DNA of 64,000 bases from Puffinus mauretanicus (lineage: Eukaryota > Chordata > Aves > Procellariiformes > Procellariidae): positions 1,674,001 through 1,738,000 of the forward strand of contig JAJKFH010001548.1 of the NCBI GenBank assembly GCA_023333565.1, read 5' to 3'. The translations under genes were made by a program, and so were the position numbers. Shown in pieces: positions 26,901-35,900 of this stretch. The notes under the pieces are model-generated. The model was given only the letters and a program-made list of their open reading frames with translations. It ran no database searches and was not told the origin of the DNA. Position 1 is the stretch's first letter. Each line of letters begins with the position of its first letter.

Positions 26901-28229
26901 TAGTCCATTTCTTCCCAACAAAAAAAATTCTTCAAGCATTTTACTACCTCTATCATTCATATGAATATCACATCCTTTTCTTATTGCTAGCAATTTGGTT
27001 TCTGCAATCATTGTACAAATAAGTCCCATTAGCTAATTGTTTGCAGTGACAGGACAGTTTTTCAATTGCTTTGAAGTTTAATGGCCTTGAATTTCATTTC
27101 CTTCTCTTCATGTATTATGAGAGAAGGCAAACAAAAACCACTGCATTTGTTATCACTGCAGGAGTCAGCAATAATATCTTTATTAATCCTGAATTTTGGG
27201 GGATTTCCTTTTCTGTGAACTAATTTAAGTCTGTTCAGCATCTCCAGAGAACAGACACTTTTCCATGCTAAACTGACGGACCTTGATGTTTTTCTGTGAA
27301 CCCCTCCTATTCCTGCTGTGCTGTTCCTGGAAGATGTGCATAAACCCAACATTATGGAGGGGTAAATGACTGAGAGCAGGTCAAGAAACACAGGTAATTT
27401 GCCTTAAAAAATGAGGGGGGGGAAAAAGCACAAATGCTTTTAAAAAGCTGTGGAAAGCTATGCAAAAAAGAAAACCAACAACAACAAAAAAAACCCAACA
27501 ACAAAACACCAAAGAAAAAGGTTTGGTGTTTTGAAAACTAAAACCAAAACCTGTTTTTGTAGTGACTCAAAGTAATTATTGCCGTTTCCAGTTTTACTTT
27601 TGCAACAAAAACAAAACATTTTTGAAACAAGCCCTAAAATTTCATGCAGGAAGTTCCATTAAGTCTAAAGCTTGAAATTCCATTTAAACAAAAAGTGAAG
27701 TCATTTACATCAAGGTGAAAAGTCATCGTGCCTCAGGATACACAAGCTGATCACCAGCCAGAACTAAGAAAAATGAAAGCCCGGGGCAGAGTCTTGCACA
27801 GCCCGTCCTACTACAGAGTTTCTGTACTTTCCTGTAGCATATGGGCACCGGTCACTGGATGCTCCACTAAACTGACCATTCGTTCTCCCACTGATACAGT
27901 TTCTATGTTCCTACGAAAAAACAAACATTAGGCTCCCAAAGATCAGACATCTATCAGATCGTGTCTCTTGCTTGCTTAGATGCCCCAGAACACTTGCATG
28001 AAATTACTCATAAAATTACTATTTTAAGCCAGTACCAGACTAAATTCTTATAGAACTAAACATACAGGTTATGTGCAATGCTTTGGTTAGCGAGTACGTT
28101 CTTTCCTGTAGGAGCATAGTTCCAGTCCACCTCGCGGATCCCCAGGTAATAGACTCGGGTGACACCTCCAGCAAACGTGGGTGATAGCATGTGGATGTAA
28201 AGCAGCAACAACCAAAACAATCCCATCAT
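5729..28229 (-). CDS. HEPH: Hephaestin, membrane multicopper ferroxidase (20 coding exons)
   Basis: Hephaestin oxidises Fe(II) to Fe(III) at the cell surface so that iron exported by ferroportin can load onto transferrin. Twenty exons join in phase into 1156 residues; the human protein is about 1158. Order: signal peptide (1-20), six cupredoxin domains (about 21-1060), linker, transmembrane helix (about 1102-1127) and a basic tail with the family motif [10 protein letters not shown]. Trinuclear-cluster ligands are present in domain 1 (IHPHG and YHSH) and domain 6 (VHTVHFH and LLHCHV). Type 1 copper ligands (Cys, His, Met) are complete in domain 2 ([12 protein letters not shown]), domain 4 ([12 protein letters not shown]) and domain 6 ([12 protein letters not shown]). 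Two ATGs lie in tandem (28229 and 28226); the second has the better context. Ceruloplasmin and HEPHL1 are the alternatives, but ceruloplasmin has no membrane anchor, and the tail and the VSIG4/HSF3 neighbourhood favour HEPH. Confidence 0.96.
7555..7587 (-). CDS. HEPH: HEPH coding exon 19, 33-bp microexon in the juxtamembrane linker
   Basis: 33 bp encoding [10 protein letters not shown] between domain 6 and the membrane helix, about residues 1065-1075. Borders are TTTCAG and TGCAG|GTACGG and phases match both neighbours. It is easy to miss by ORF scanning. Skipping it would keep the frame. Confidence 0.82.
7848..8365. mobile_element. Solo LTR-like bird retroviral repeat in HEPH intron 18
   Basis: About 518 bp bounded by TG and CA. 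It resembles a solo long terminal repeat I remember as common in bird genomes. Recognisable stretches are GGGATGGGGGAGGGAATCG (from 7898), GAGATAAAGACAATTTAATA (from 7949), GAATATCCCTTGGTCAATTC (8131 on) and AAGAAAATTAACTCC near its right end. No internal retroviral genes flank it. I could not identify a clean target-site duplication or fix its orientation or family name. Confidence 0.6.
8760..8922 (-). CDS. HEPH: HEPH coding exon 18 (domain 6, HCH copper site)
   Basis: 163 bp, about residues 1011-1064. It encodes [20 protein letters not shown] and [22 protein letters not shown] gives two trinuclear His flanking the type 1 Cys, then type 1 His and Met. Acceptor CTGACAG, donor CCAG|GTAGGG. Confidence 0.96.
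9305..9444 (-). CDS. HEPH: HEPH coding exon 17 (domain 6, copper ligands)
   Basis: 140 bp, about residues 964-1010. It encodes [20 protein letters not shown] and [17 protein letters not shown], which carries the type 1 His and two trinuclear His. Acceptor TGCACAG, donor CAAG|GTACGA. Confidence 0.96.
10936..11161 (-). CDS. HEPH: HEPH coding exon 16 (domain 5 to 6)
   Basis: 226 bp, about residues 889-963. It encodes [38 protein letters not shown] and ESNKMH. Acceptor TGATTAG, donor CATG|GTAATG. Confidence 0.95.
11924..12030 (-). CDS. HEPH: HEPH coding exon 15 (domain 5)
   Basis: 107 bp, about residues 853-888. It encodes [20 protein letters not shown] and [11 protein letters not shown], the domain 5 equivalent of the domain 1 HSH loop but without copper ligands. 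Acceptor TCACTCAG, donor AAAG|GTAAAA. Confidence 0.94.
12859..12990 (-). CDS. HEPH: HEPH coding exon 14 (domain 5)
   Basis: 132 bp, about residues 809-852. It encodes [20 protein letters not shown] and [11 protein letters not shown]. Acceptor ATCTCAAG, donor CCTG|GTGAGT. Confidence 0.95.
13890..14029 (-). CDS. HEPH: HEPH coding exon 13 (domain 5)
   Basis: 140 bp, about residues 762-808. It encodes [32 protein letters not shown] and EHLGILG. Acceptor TTTCTCAG, donor CTAG|GTAAGG. Confidence 0.95.
14301..14511 (-). CDS. HEPH: HEPH coding exon 12 (end of domain 4, start of domain 5)
   Basis: 211 bp, about residues 692-762. It encodes [20 protein letters not shown], with Cys, His and Met of the domain 4 type 1 copper site, then [20 protein letters not shown]. 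Acceptor CCCCCAG, donor GAGAG|GTAGAG. Confidence 0.95.
15313..15525 (-). CDS. HEPH: HEPH coding exon 11 (domain 4)
   Basis: 213 bp, about residues 621-691. It encodes [36 protein letters not shown] and [16 protein letters not shown]. The type 1 His is kept but the trinuclear His are absent (AVFQG), as normal in domain 4. Acceptor TTTGCAG, donor AAGG|GTAAGT. Confidence 0.94.
15838..15988 (-). CDS. HEPH: HEPH coding exon 10 (start of domain 4)
   Basis: 151 bp, about residues 571-620. It encodes [20 protein letters not shown] and ends GFEESNRMH, parallel to exon 4. Acceptor ATCTTAG, donor CATG|GTATGG. Confidence 0.93.
17660..17871 (-). CDS. HEPH: HEPH coding exon 9 (domain 3)
   Basis: 212 bp, about residues 500-570. 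It encodes [33 protein letters not shown] and [12 protein letters not shown]. The HSH copper ligands of domain 1 are replaced (YSSA), as expected for a non-catalytic domain. Acceptor TTAAAG, donor ACAG|GTAAAA. Confidence 0.94.
18473..18604 (-). CDS. HEPH: HEPH coding exon 8 (domain 3)
   Basis: 132 bp, about residues 456-499. It encodes [20 protein letters not shown] and [17 protein letters not shown]. The 3' border uses the weak donor GATG|GTTTGT, chosen because it gives correct phase and exactly the family spacing to the next exon. Same length as the domain 5 exon at 12859-12990. Confidence 0.85.
21006..21145 (-). CDS. HEPH: HEPH coding exon 7 (domain 3)
   Basis: 140 bp, about residues 409-455. 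It encodes [20 protein letters not shown] and EEKHLGILG. The length matches the equivalent domain 5 exon (13890-14029), a trace of internal domain duplication. Confidence 0.93.
22353..22521 (-). CDS. HEPH: HEPH coding exon 6 (end of domain 2, start of domain 3)
   Basis: 169 bp, about residues 353-409. It begins [12 protein letters not shown], where Met is the axial type 1 copper ligand of domain 2, and continues [17 protein letters not shown], the start of domain 3. Acceptor GGACAG, donor GCAG|GTAAGC. Confidence 0.94.
23113..23367 (-). CDS. HEPH: HEPH coding exon 5 (domain 2)
   Basis: 255 bp, about residues 268-352. It encodes [28 protein letters not shown] (His ligand of the type 1 site) and [13 protein letters not shown] (Cys and His ligands). 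Acceptor TTGCAG, donor CAAG|GTAAGG. Confidence 0.95.
23784..23963 (-). CDS. HEPH: HEPH coding exon 4 (start of domain 2)
   Basis: 180 bp, about residues 208-267. It encodes [20 protein letters not shown] and ends in QESNKMH, the junction seen at the start of every even domain. Acceptor CACCCTAG, donor CATG|GTCAGT. Confidence 0.95.
24541..24753 (-). CDS. HEPH: HEPH coding exon 3 (domain 1)
   Basis: 213 bp, about residues 137-207. It encodes [20 protein letters not shown]; the HSH pair is the second set of domain 1 trinuclear ligands. It ends in GPLLTCKKG. Acceptor TTCTAG, donor AAAG|GTAAAA. Confidence 0.95.
25475..25719 (-). CDS. HEPH: HEPH coding exon 2 (domain 1)
   Basis: 245 bp, about residues 55-136. 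It encodes [34 protein letters not shown] and [12 protein letters not shown]. The HPH pair supplies trinuclear copper ligands. Acceptor CAACAG, donor GAAG|GTAAAT. Confidence 0.95.
25720..28065 (-). other. HEPH: HEPH intron between coding exons 1 and 2
   Basis: About 2.35 kb. It contains the CR1 fragment at its left end and an A-rich, low-complexity stretch around 27.47-27.53 kb. No other exon or gene is recognisable. Confidence 0.6.
25993..26050 (-). repeat. CR1 LINE 3'-end fragment in HEPH intron 1
   Basis: TCATAGAATCATAGAATCAT is the reverse complement of the CR1 terminal octamer repeat, and it is followed by GGTTGGAAAGACCTCTAAGA. This is typical of 5'-truncated CR1 copies in birds; the 3' end lies at the left, so the element is on the minus strand. 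Confidence 0.8.
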
Positions 28230-28262
28230 AGCCTGAAGTGAAGGCGCTTTTGGAGGTCACAC
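28066..28262 (-). CDS. HEPH: HEPH coding exon 1: 5' UTR end, signal peptide, start of domain 1
   Basis: The acceptor AG lies at 28264-28263, so 28262-28230 is 5' UTR and translation starts at 28229. The exon encodes [20 protein letters not shown], a hydrophobic signal peptide, then [19 protein letters not shown], the conserved start of domain 1. The donor CT|GTATGT leaves two bases (phase 2), and the upstream splice site implies a non-coding first exon further right. Confidence 0.9.
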
Positions 28263-31200
28263 CTGTTTGGGAGAAAAGAAAAACAAAGGTAATGAAACAG
28301 AAGTAGAATATGACCACACAGTTTGAAGGTACTGGACATTTTGAGAGGGTATGAAGAAATGAGGCAGAAGTCCTCTTGGGATCATTATTCAAATATCCAA
28401 AAAGGAAATCACTCCTGCAACAAAATTAATGCACAAGGTGGATGGAGACTATGCCTTGCTAATCAGTCCCCAATACCAAACATGCTTCTCTCGTAACAGT
28501 TTAACCTTTTTGTTTGTTTGTAGTTCTCTTCCAAATGCTTCGTTCCATAGTGTTGAGAAAATACTGCTAATTCAGTAAGCTTTCACACAGTAGGAGATGA
28601 GGCGAACAGGTTCACAGCGAGCGCTATGTTAGCAGAAAAGGCACCCATAAATCCTACATGCCGTGTAACTGTCATCTTAGGGCAGCGGGGTCCTGAACAG
28701 AAAGTGCCACGCGCACTGGAATTTCAAGTGACTGTTTTTTCACCACTTCTGATGCCCCAAATCACCTCACAGGACCACATACAAAGCTCAGGAAAATAAT
28801 CCTGAGCAAATATCTTTATCTTTTAAAGTGTTGCCAAGATCTCTCTATTCTACTAAGCCACCTGAGGAAGTATGATTTAGTCACTATGAAGTAATTTTAA
28901 ATTTTAACTTCTTTAAAGATTGCTCTTAAAGACTGGGTCTCTGTAATCCAGGGAGTGCGTCTTAAATGGGCTGCACGAGGCTTTTTGCTTAGTCTAGTTC
29001 CGTTAAATATTTTCCCCATGATTTAGATCACGAAGTAAGGAGCTTACTCATAAAACTTTAATCGACACCAAGCTTGGTGTGAATAAGCACCAGACATACT
29101 CTGAAGAGAGATCCAGGGCAAGTTGCAGAAAATGTCTGAAATCATCAAAATACAATTCTGTGAACACAAATTCAAAGAACTACCTGTATGAAGGAGAAAC
29201 TGATGCAACATGGGGCAGCAGAATTACAGTAAAGGATAAGAAAATAGCTTAGGGTTAAAATGGATGACAAACTGAATAAAAACCCACATGAAAATGCTTA
29301 AGAAAGATCTCATCCAGTGATATAATTAATGAAGCTGGATGTAACCAATAGTCAAACTGCCATCTGAAACAGATGTTCAGCTCTTGAGACACATAACAGC
29401 AACTTGGAAAACATTCAGCAGAGAGAAACAGAAAGCAAAAGAATTAGAAAAATGTGACCTAACAAGAAACCTTAAAGGAATCAGTTTTCTTTAACTTCAG
29501 AAAGAAGGGCATGGTAACATAACGCTGTGTCAAACACAGAAAGGTTTTTTTATAAAGAAGTTGTCATTATTTATTCTCCCCCATCTTTGGTAATAGCAAC
29601 ATGACTATATCAGGTTTATTTGCAGCAAAGCTGGATATTCTGTCAGCTTTCAGCTAGCACAGCATCACACTAGAACAGCTTTCCCGAAGAAGCTGTGAAA
29701 TCTCTTACCATATCCGATACCCAACATCAGATTCAATATGGGATTCAACCCCAGTACATGGCAATGGACTAGATACCTTCCAAGCCTCTATTTCGGATTT
29801 CCAAACATGCTGTACTATCCTCAGAAGCTAACGATAATCAAGTATTACTGATTCTGAACAGTCATTAAATTGAGAAGTTGAGAGAAAGCAACTCTCAACT
29901 TGGAAAAACCTTCCGTCCCTCCTTTCTCAGAAGGGGGCTCTAGGGATCTCTCTAAATCTGAGATGGTTTTGAGCCATCAACATAGCATAGCTCTGCTGCA
30001 ACAGCTCCATCAGCAAGCCTTTCAGAAGTCCTGGTCACGCACCTGAAGAAACTCAGGTACAGAACAGCCCCTTCCCCGTGGCCCAAGCAGAGCAGGGATG
30101 ATGGCAGAGCGCCTGCTCAATCCCGCTGCTACACGCTGTCCACTACCCTCACCGACCTTATTCCCTGCTACGGCTGCTCCCGTGACCAGCGCTGTTCACA
30201 GGGAGCTGAGATACCTGCGCTGACCCACTCATTCTGTGCCGATAGAGAGGTTTCAAAGCAAGGGCTCAGAAAGCTGTACCCGTGCTCTTTCACACACACG
30301 CTGTAATAGCAAAACGCAGTGGCGACAGCAACGAGGAAAGACAAAGCCGGCGGCACCAGCCCTCAGCCCGAAACCTCCCATCCTGTCGGCACACACCCTG
30401 CTGGGAAGGGCAAGGGGATGCTTTTGACTCAGCCAAAGAAGTGGCCTTCTTGTCAGCACAGGCCAAAGTACGCAGGAGCAGCTTTCCGGGGAAAGCATGC
30501 CCAGCACGCAAGGTGGCCGCCCTCGAGGACTGGGAGCAGCTGAGCCCGGGGAGTCAGTGTGTATGTCCTCTCACGTTAATGGTTTTTGCAAGCAATATCA
30601 AATCCTAGGAAAGGGCAAAGCTTAGACTTTATGCCAAGGATGAACAGTGACTCTTAAAGCTGGTTGTGAAAACTGCCTACTGAGACAAATCCGCACTGCG
30701 CCAGCCCACTATTTCTATGTGGCAGAGTCCCTGCTTACCACATTAAAGCTCCACGCTGCAGCATCAGTAAACTTCGCAGATAAATCGGACTCGACCAGAA
30801 GTCACGGCAATCTAAATTGTGAATCTACTCTCGCATTCAAAAAATCACGGACAAAGTCTTTGGGACAGCCTTACTGAGGCTTCACAAAAGTCCCACCTGG
30901 ACCTCAGGCTGGAGCTGATCACAACATTGCACACACCTCTGTGGCAATGTTAGGAAACAGCAAAACAACATCACTCAATGAAGATTCAGCAGGCTAGACC
31001 GATTCTGTTCTCATGTTCTCTTTACAGTGACTAATCACCATTTAGTTACTCTACTAGTGCAGGGTGAAGGAAACCAACAACCTTAAATTCTTTTCAAAAA
31101 AGTTATTTTTTCTTTGAAATATGTGCCTTGATTAAGAAAAAAACCCAACCCAAACTTTGTATTACATTCACCCCTGAACATTGATACTTTATCGCAGAAT

Positions 31201-31423
31201 CCTCACTCCCAGGACTTCTCTTTGCTGATTCACTAATAGTACAGGAATTGCGAATTAACAGAAAATTAGATTTCAGTCTATTTGGTAGCTAACCAACTTC
31301 CATTTTACCAAGGCAGACAGGCTGACCGCAGGGTTCTCCTGACACTCGACTGCAGCGAAACCATTGCCCAAGAAAGAGGAAAAAAAGTATTAAACGAATG
31401 AAGGACACCGTTTCACCCCTTAC
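28263..31423 (-). other. HEPH: Probable HEPH 5' intron upstream of the start-codon exon
   Basis: The start-codon exon begins at a splice acceptor, so a non-coding first exon must lie to the right. A plausible minus-strand donor, GCAA|GTAAGG, lies at 31423-31422 on the edge of the CpG island. The 3.1 kb between shows no gene that I recognise. Frames of up to about 108 residues near 30.2-30.6 kb look like chance. Confidence 0.45.
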
Positions 31424-32950
31424 TTGCGGAGCAGGGCTGGACGCGGGCTCTGCTGGAAGGGCGGCAGCGGCAGCCGGGAGTCAGCTCCCGCGGCGGGAGC
31501 CTGCGGAGTGGAGGTGCCCGGGCGCCGGAGGGGACAAAGTCTGGGCTGTAAAAAGGGGCGCTGCCTCGCCTCCCGCGGGCAGGCCGAGCCCCGGCGCGGC
31601 CCCGGACCGGCCGGCAGCGCCGCCCGCTCCCGCGGGCACGCCCCGCAGGGCCCCGCACCCCCCGGGGACCCGTCGGCGGCTTCCCCGCTCCTCCCGCCCC
31701 GCCGCGCACCTGCGGGCCGCGCCCCGCCCCAGCCCCGTCCTGGGCCCTGGCTGTGGGCAGCCTGGCCGCGCACACGGAGCCCGGGCCGCGGGGCCCCACC
31801 ACGGCCGCCCGCGGCGCGCACCTGCCCGCCCCACCCAGCCCCGGGCTCGGTGCCCCGCGGCCTGGCCCGGCCGGGTGGCGGGGGGGGGCTCGGCCCGCCG
31901 GTGCGGCGAGCCCCGGGCACGCAGGGGGCACGGCCGCAGGTGCGGCACGTGGGCGCCTGCCTGCCTACCTGCCGGGCGGGGCGGGACGCGGCCCGACCCC
32001 ACGCTACAGCCGCGCCCGCCAACGGGCCCTCCCTGGGGACGCGGCCGGGCGGGGCGGCCCCTTTAAAGGCGCCCGGTGATGTCACGTGGCCGCGCGCCGC
32101 GCTCCCTCGGGAGCACAACAAGAGTCACGCTCGCAGCCGCCGGGCGGAGCGGGCGAGGGGGCGGGGCCAGGCGGCAGGCACCAATGAGCGGGCTCCCCGC
32201 GCCGGAGGCAGCGCCCCGCGCAGCGTCACCGCCGCCGCTGCCCGCCCCGCCCCGCCTTCCCCGGCCCGTTGCACGAGAGCGCGGCCCGGCCCGAGGATGC
32301 GGGAAGGGCCGGCGCTGCCCGCCGCGCCCGGCGCCGCCCCGGTGCCCGGCTTCCTGGCCAAGCTCTGGGCGCTGGTGGAGGACCCGCAGAGCGACGACGT
32401 CATCTGCTGGGGCCGGGTGAGGGCGGCTCGCGGGGCCCGGGCCCGGGCGGGCACCGCCGCCCGCGGGGCGGGGGGCCGGGGCCGGCCGCGAGGGGCGGCG
32501 GGGGCGGGGCGGCACGGAGCGGGTGGCGGGCCGGGGCCGGGGAGGCCCGCGTGGAGGCCGCTGGGCGTCCCGGTGGAGGGCCGGGCGGGATCGCGGGGGC
32601 TGCGGGGCCCTGAGGGCGGGGCGGGCGGCGGCGCGGCCCCGCGGCGGGGCGCGGGGCCTGGGGGGTCGCCGGGGGCAGGAGCGGCGGCTGGGGCGGGCCC
32701 CTTCTCTCCCCTGCGGCCCTGGGCAGCGGCCGCCCCCGCGGCGGGTGTTGGCGTGCGGGGCAGGTGCGGGGGTGGCGGCGTGGGAGCCCCGTGGTGGGCA
32801 GGCACCGGTGGAAGGGTGGGCGGATCGGGCAGGCGTGGAAGCGCCTCTGCTCGCGGGCGGAGGGCGCGGGGCAGCGCCGGTGCCCCCGCGGCGGGGTGCC
32901 TGCCCGGTGACCGTCGGCGTGGCCTGGCCGTGCGCAGCGGATACATCCGA
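31424..32950. promoter_or_regulatory. CpG island, likely shared HEPH/HSF3 divergent promoter
   Basis: About 1.5 kb of very GC- and CpG-rich DNA covers the HSF3 first exon and faces HEPH on the other strand. A CCAAT box lies at 32181-32185, 112 bp before the HSF3 ATG. GC boxes lie near 32159-32167. A CACGTG E-box (32083-32088) and the TATA-like CTTTAAAG (32061-32068) are upstream. Promoter use by HEPH is inferred from the candidate donor at 31423. Long frames here result from scarcity of stop codons in GC-rich DNA. Confidence 0.7.
32297..32416 (+). CDS. HSF3: HSF3 coding exon 1
   Basis: 120 bp, residues 1-40. Short Ala/Pro-rich N-terminus, then [20 protein letters not shown], helix 1 of the DNA-binding domain. 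Donor CCGG|GTGAGG, phase 0. Confidence 0.95.
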
Positions 32951-35900
32951 GTGTTAAAACCTCCCGCTACATGTCATTAGCTCAAAGTGGTGGCGCTCGG
33001 TAGAAAAAACGCTTTAAGAAGTAATTAACTTCTAATTTTTTCTTCCTGAGATGAGGAAGATAGGCCTTGCTGGTCCCGTGTGCCTTCAGGCATGGGACAT
33101 ACAACCATACGCAGCCTAGCAAGACATCTGGCACAAACACGGCCTTTACTTTTGTTCCCTGTCATTTTTCAATCTGTAGGATTTTCTCCACTCTTTTCAG
33201 AGGTTTGGCCTTTACAAAGGCAAGGATGAGAAGAAACATAATATTTTTGTTCTCTTTGTGAACAGCATAAAAGTGATAAAAAGACCTGCCCACTTTCAGG
33301 AAGTTTGAACTTGAGAATATGACAAATCTGAAACTGCTTGTGTCACAGTTACCCTTTTTCACCACTGGGTTGCGTTGTCTGAACTTTTAGTAACTCTGCA
33401 ATGTTACTTGGCTATTTTTAGGGGTGACATAGTACATACCGTGGAAGAATCTCGTCAGGAGCTGGGCGAGCTCTGATCAAGGGAGATAAAAGCCCTCTTG
33501 TGGCATGAATTCCATTGTGCTTGAGCGATATTTATGTTTCCTGTGGACGAAGAAAGCAGCAGATACATGTGTTTTTAGAACGATTTTTCTTTGGATTAAG
33601 ATCAAAACTTCAGGGCTTTAAAAAAATCTCCCATTCAATAGAAGTTCCATGTAACTTATCTTTTTGGATTCAAACTTTTTAGTACAGTCCCAAATACTCA
33701 GAAGTACTCACACAGACAATTCCCTTTGCTAAGTGTTTTGCCCTTCCCTGTTGTAGGAACGGTCTCTGTTGATTTATGGTCTTGACTTATGAGCAACACC
33801 TTAGAAAAATTGTGCTTGCTCTCTAACTGAACTTCTGCTTGTTTCCTAGAATGGTGAGAACTTCTGCATTCTGGATGAGCAGAGGTTTGCCAAGGAGCTA
33901 CTCCCCAAGTACTTCAAACACAACAATATCTCCAGCTTCATACGACAGCTTAACATGTGTAAGCATCAGCTGTTCTTATGTATTCTTTCTGCCCAGTTCG
34001 TTGCTACTTGGCATCGATTTGAATTTCTTTAAACAAACCAATTGACTAGGCAGGTCTTTCATCCCTGAAAACCGTGAATTCTGGTCTTGAGTTTGCTTTG
34101 CAAAAGAAAAGAATAACAGCAGAGCTTGGCCTAGTCTTTGTTTTCTGTGTTTCAGCTGTGAGTCCTTTTGAGCAATGACCATAAAAATACTGTTTCATGT
34201 GCTGGTACCTAAAGCTTGGGTAGAGTTCACGGGGCTCTAGTGGTAGTGTTAATGGTAACAGCAAACTTATGCATACCTAGAAGAACAAAGGCCGTATCTA
34301 CACCCATGCATCCAGTACATGAAAAAAAAATTGCCTAGATCATGCTGTTGCCTGCATTGCTGTGTTGAAGCAAGATTAGTCACGCTGATGGAGCAAACTG
34401 GACTAAGTTTCTCATGTTTTCTGTGCTTGACTTGTAAGCATCATGTAGCATCCATTCTTTAACACGTGCACAACTTGGACAGACAGAAGAAGCTGGAGTG
34501 AAGTGGTAATTCAAAGATACCGTACAATGTGTAGGGCTGCAACACATAGCAGAAATAGTTGTTTTGCAGCAGATAGCTTATGGGCTGAGTGAAGGTACAA
34601 ACTGCATAGACGATGGCCGCCTTATTTAGAATTTCCATTCGGAGTAAGGGGGAGGAACTCTCTGTCCTTGCCCTATAGGTTTGCCTGGTCTCTCTAGCTG
34701 ATGCCTATTTAGATTTTGTCAGACGTGAGAGAGAAAGCATACATTTAGCCTCTTGACACAGGGTGGATGCTGCTCTTTGTGTCAAGTGTTGAGGCTCCAT
34801 CACTTGAGTGTCGAAGGATAATGCAAACAAACAATTGTCAGTTGCCGTGTAACAAGGGTAAATGCTAAAATGCAAATATTCTTATGAAGACATGCAGTGC
34901 GATGGCAGCCTCCTTTTCCTGCTGGACCTATCCTAGCTTCAAGTAAAGTTTTCTAATGATAGCGCTGTTGGGGTGCAGTGAAACTGGAATACATTAATTA
35001 AGTTTAGTTAAAAACTTGAACGAGGAGAGATATGGATTGGTCTGTCAACTGTATTTTGCATCTACCATGTGGTACTTGAAGCAGTGATGGAAATAGAGCT
35101 GGCAATGTCTTATTTCATGCAGGCAGTCTGGTATGGAGAAAGTGCTCTGCGTGCACGTGTTTGCATGGGCTAAGAACTAATTTCTCTTCCTTACTTTACT
35201 CTGCAGACCCTGGTGGTACATGACAGCATTTGTTTTGATATGTACTTGTCTGAGATTATAAGCATGAAAAGGAAGGTGCACTGTTCCGCTGCTTCCACCA
35301 GGACAAGATTTTATTCAAGATGTCCTCATAAATCTCATTTCTAACTAACTTCTGTGATTATTTGGACATCACTGTCTTGCTTGCAGACCCTAGCTGGCCT
35401 CTGCCATGCATGCTGTTTGTACAGCCTGCAAGGTCATTTGACGGTATTGTGGGCATGTTCTCTAGCTGTGAAGATAGGAGCAGTCAAATCATTGAGCACC
35501 AAAGAAAAGCTACTTTGGCTGTTTTTCATAGTTTCTGCTCCAGTAACTGTAGTGCTGTAGGTATTTCAGTAGCCTTGGGGTTTTCTTTAGCGATGTGTTG
35601 TACCAGTCAGCTTTGCCCTGAAAGAAATTACTTTGTTAATACCTCTCCACAGATGGTTTCAGGAAGGTGATCGCTCTGGAGAATGGTATGATTACAGCAG
35701 AGAAAAGCTCAGTCATTGAGTTCCAACACCCTTTCTTCAAGCAAGGGAAGGCACATTTGCTGGAAAACATCAAGCGCAAGGTACAGTCTAAGCATGTATT
35801 TACTTCACTTTGTTATGAAAAATAGCTTATCAAGAGCATGTCTGGGGGTTTCAAACACTTTACAGCCAACAAATTCCATGGGAACCAAGGTTGTGCATCA

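Noticed and set aside
31424..32980. 518-residue plus-strand open frame and several overlapping minus-strand frames of 150-273 residues
   Set aside because: All lie in the CpG island, where stop codons are rare. They are low-complexity Ala/Arg/Gly/Pro, and the only real coding piece is HSF3 exon 1 in a part of one frame.
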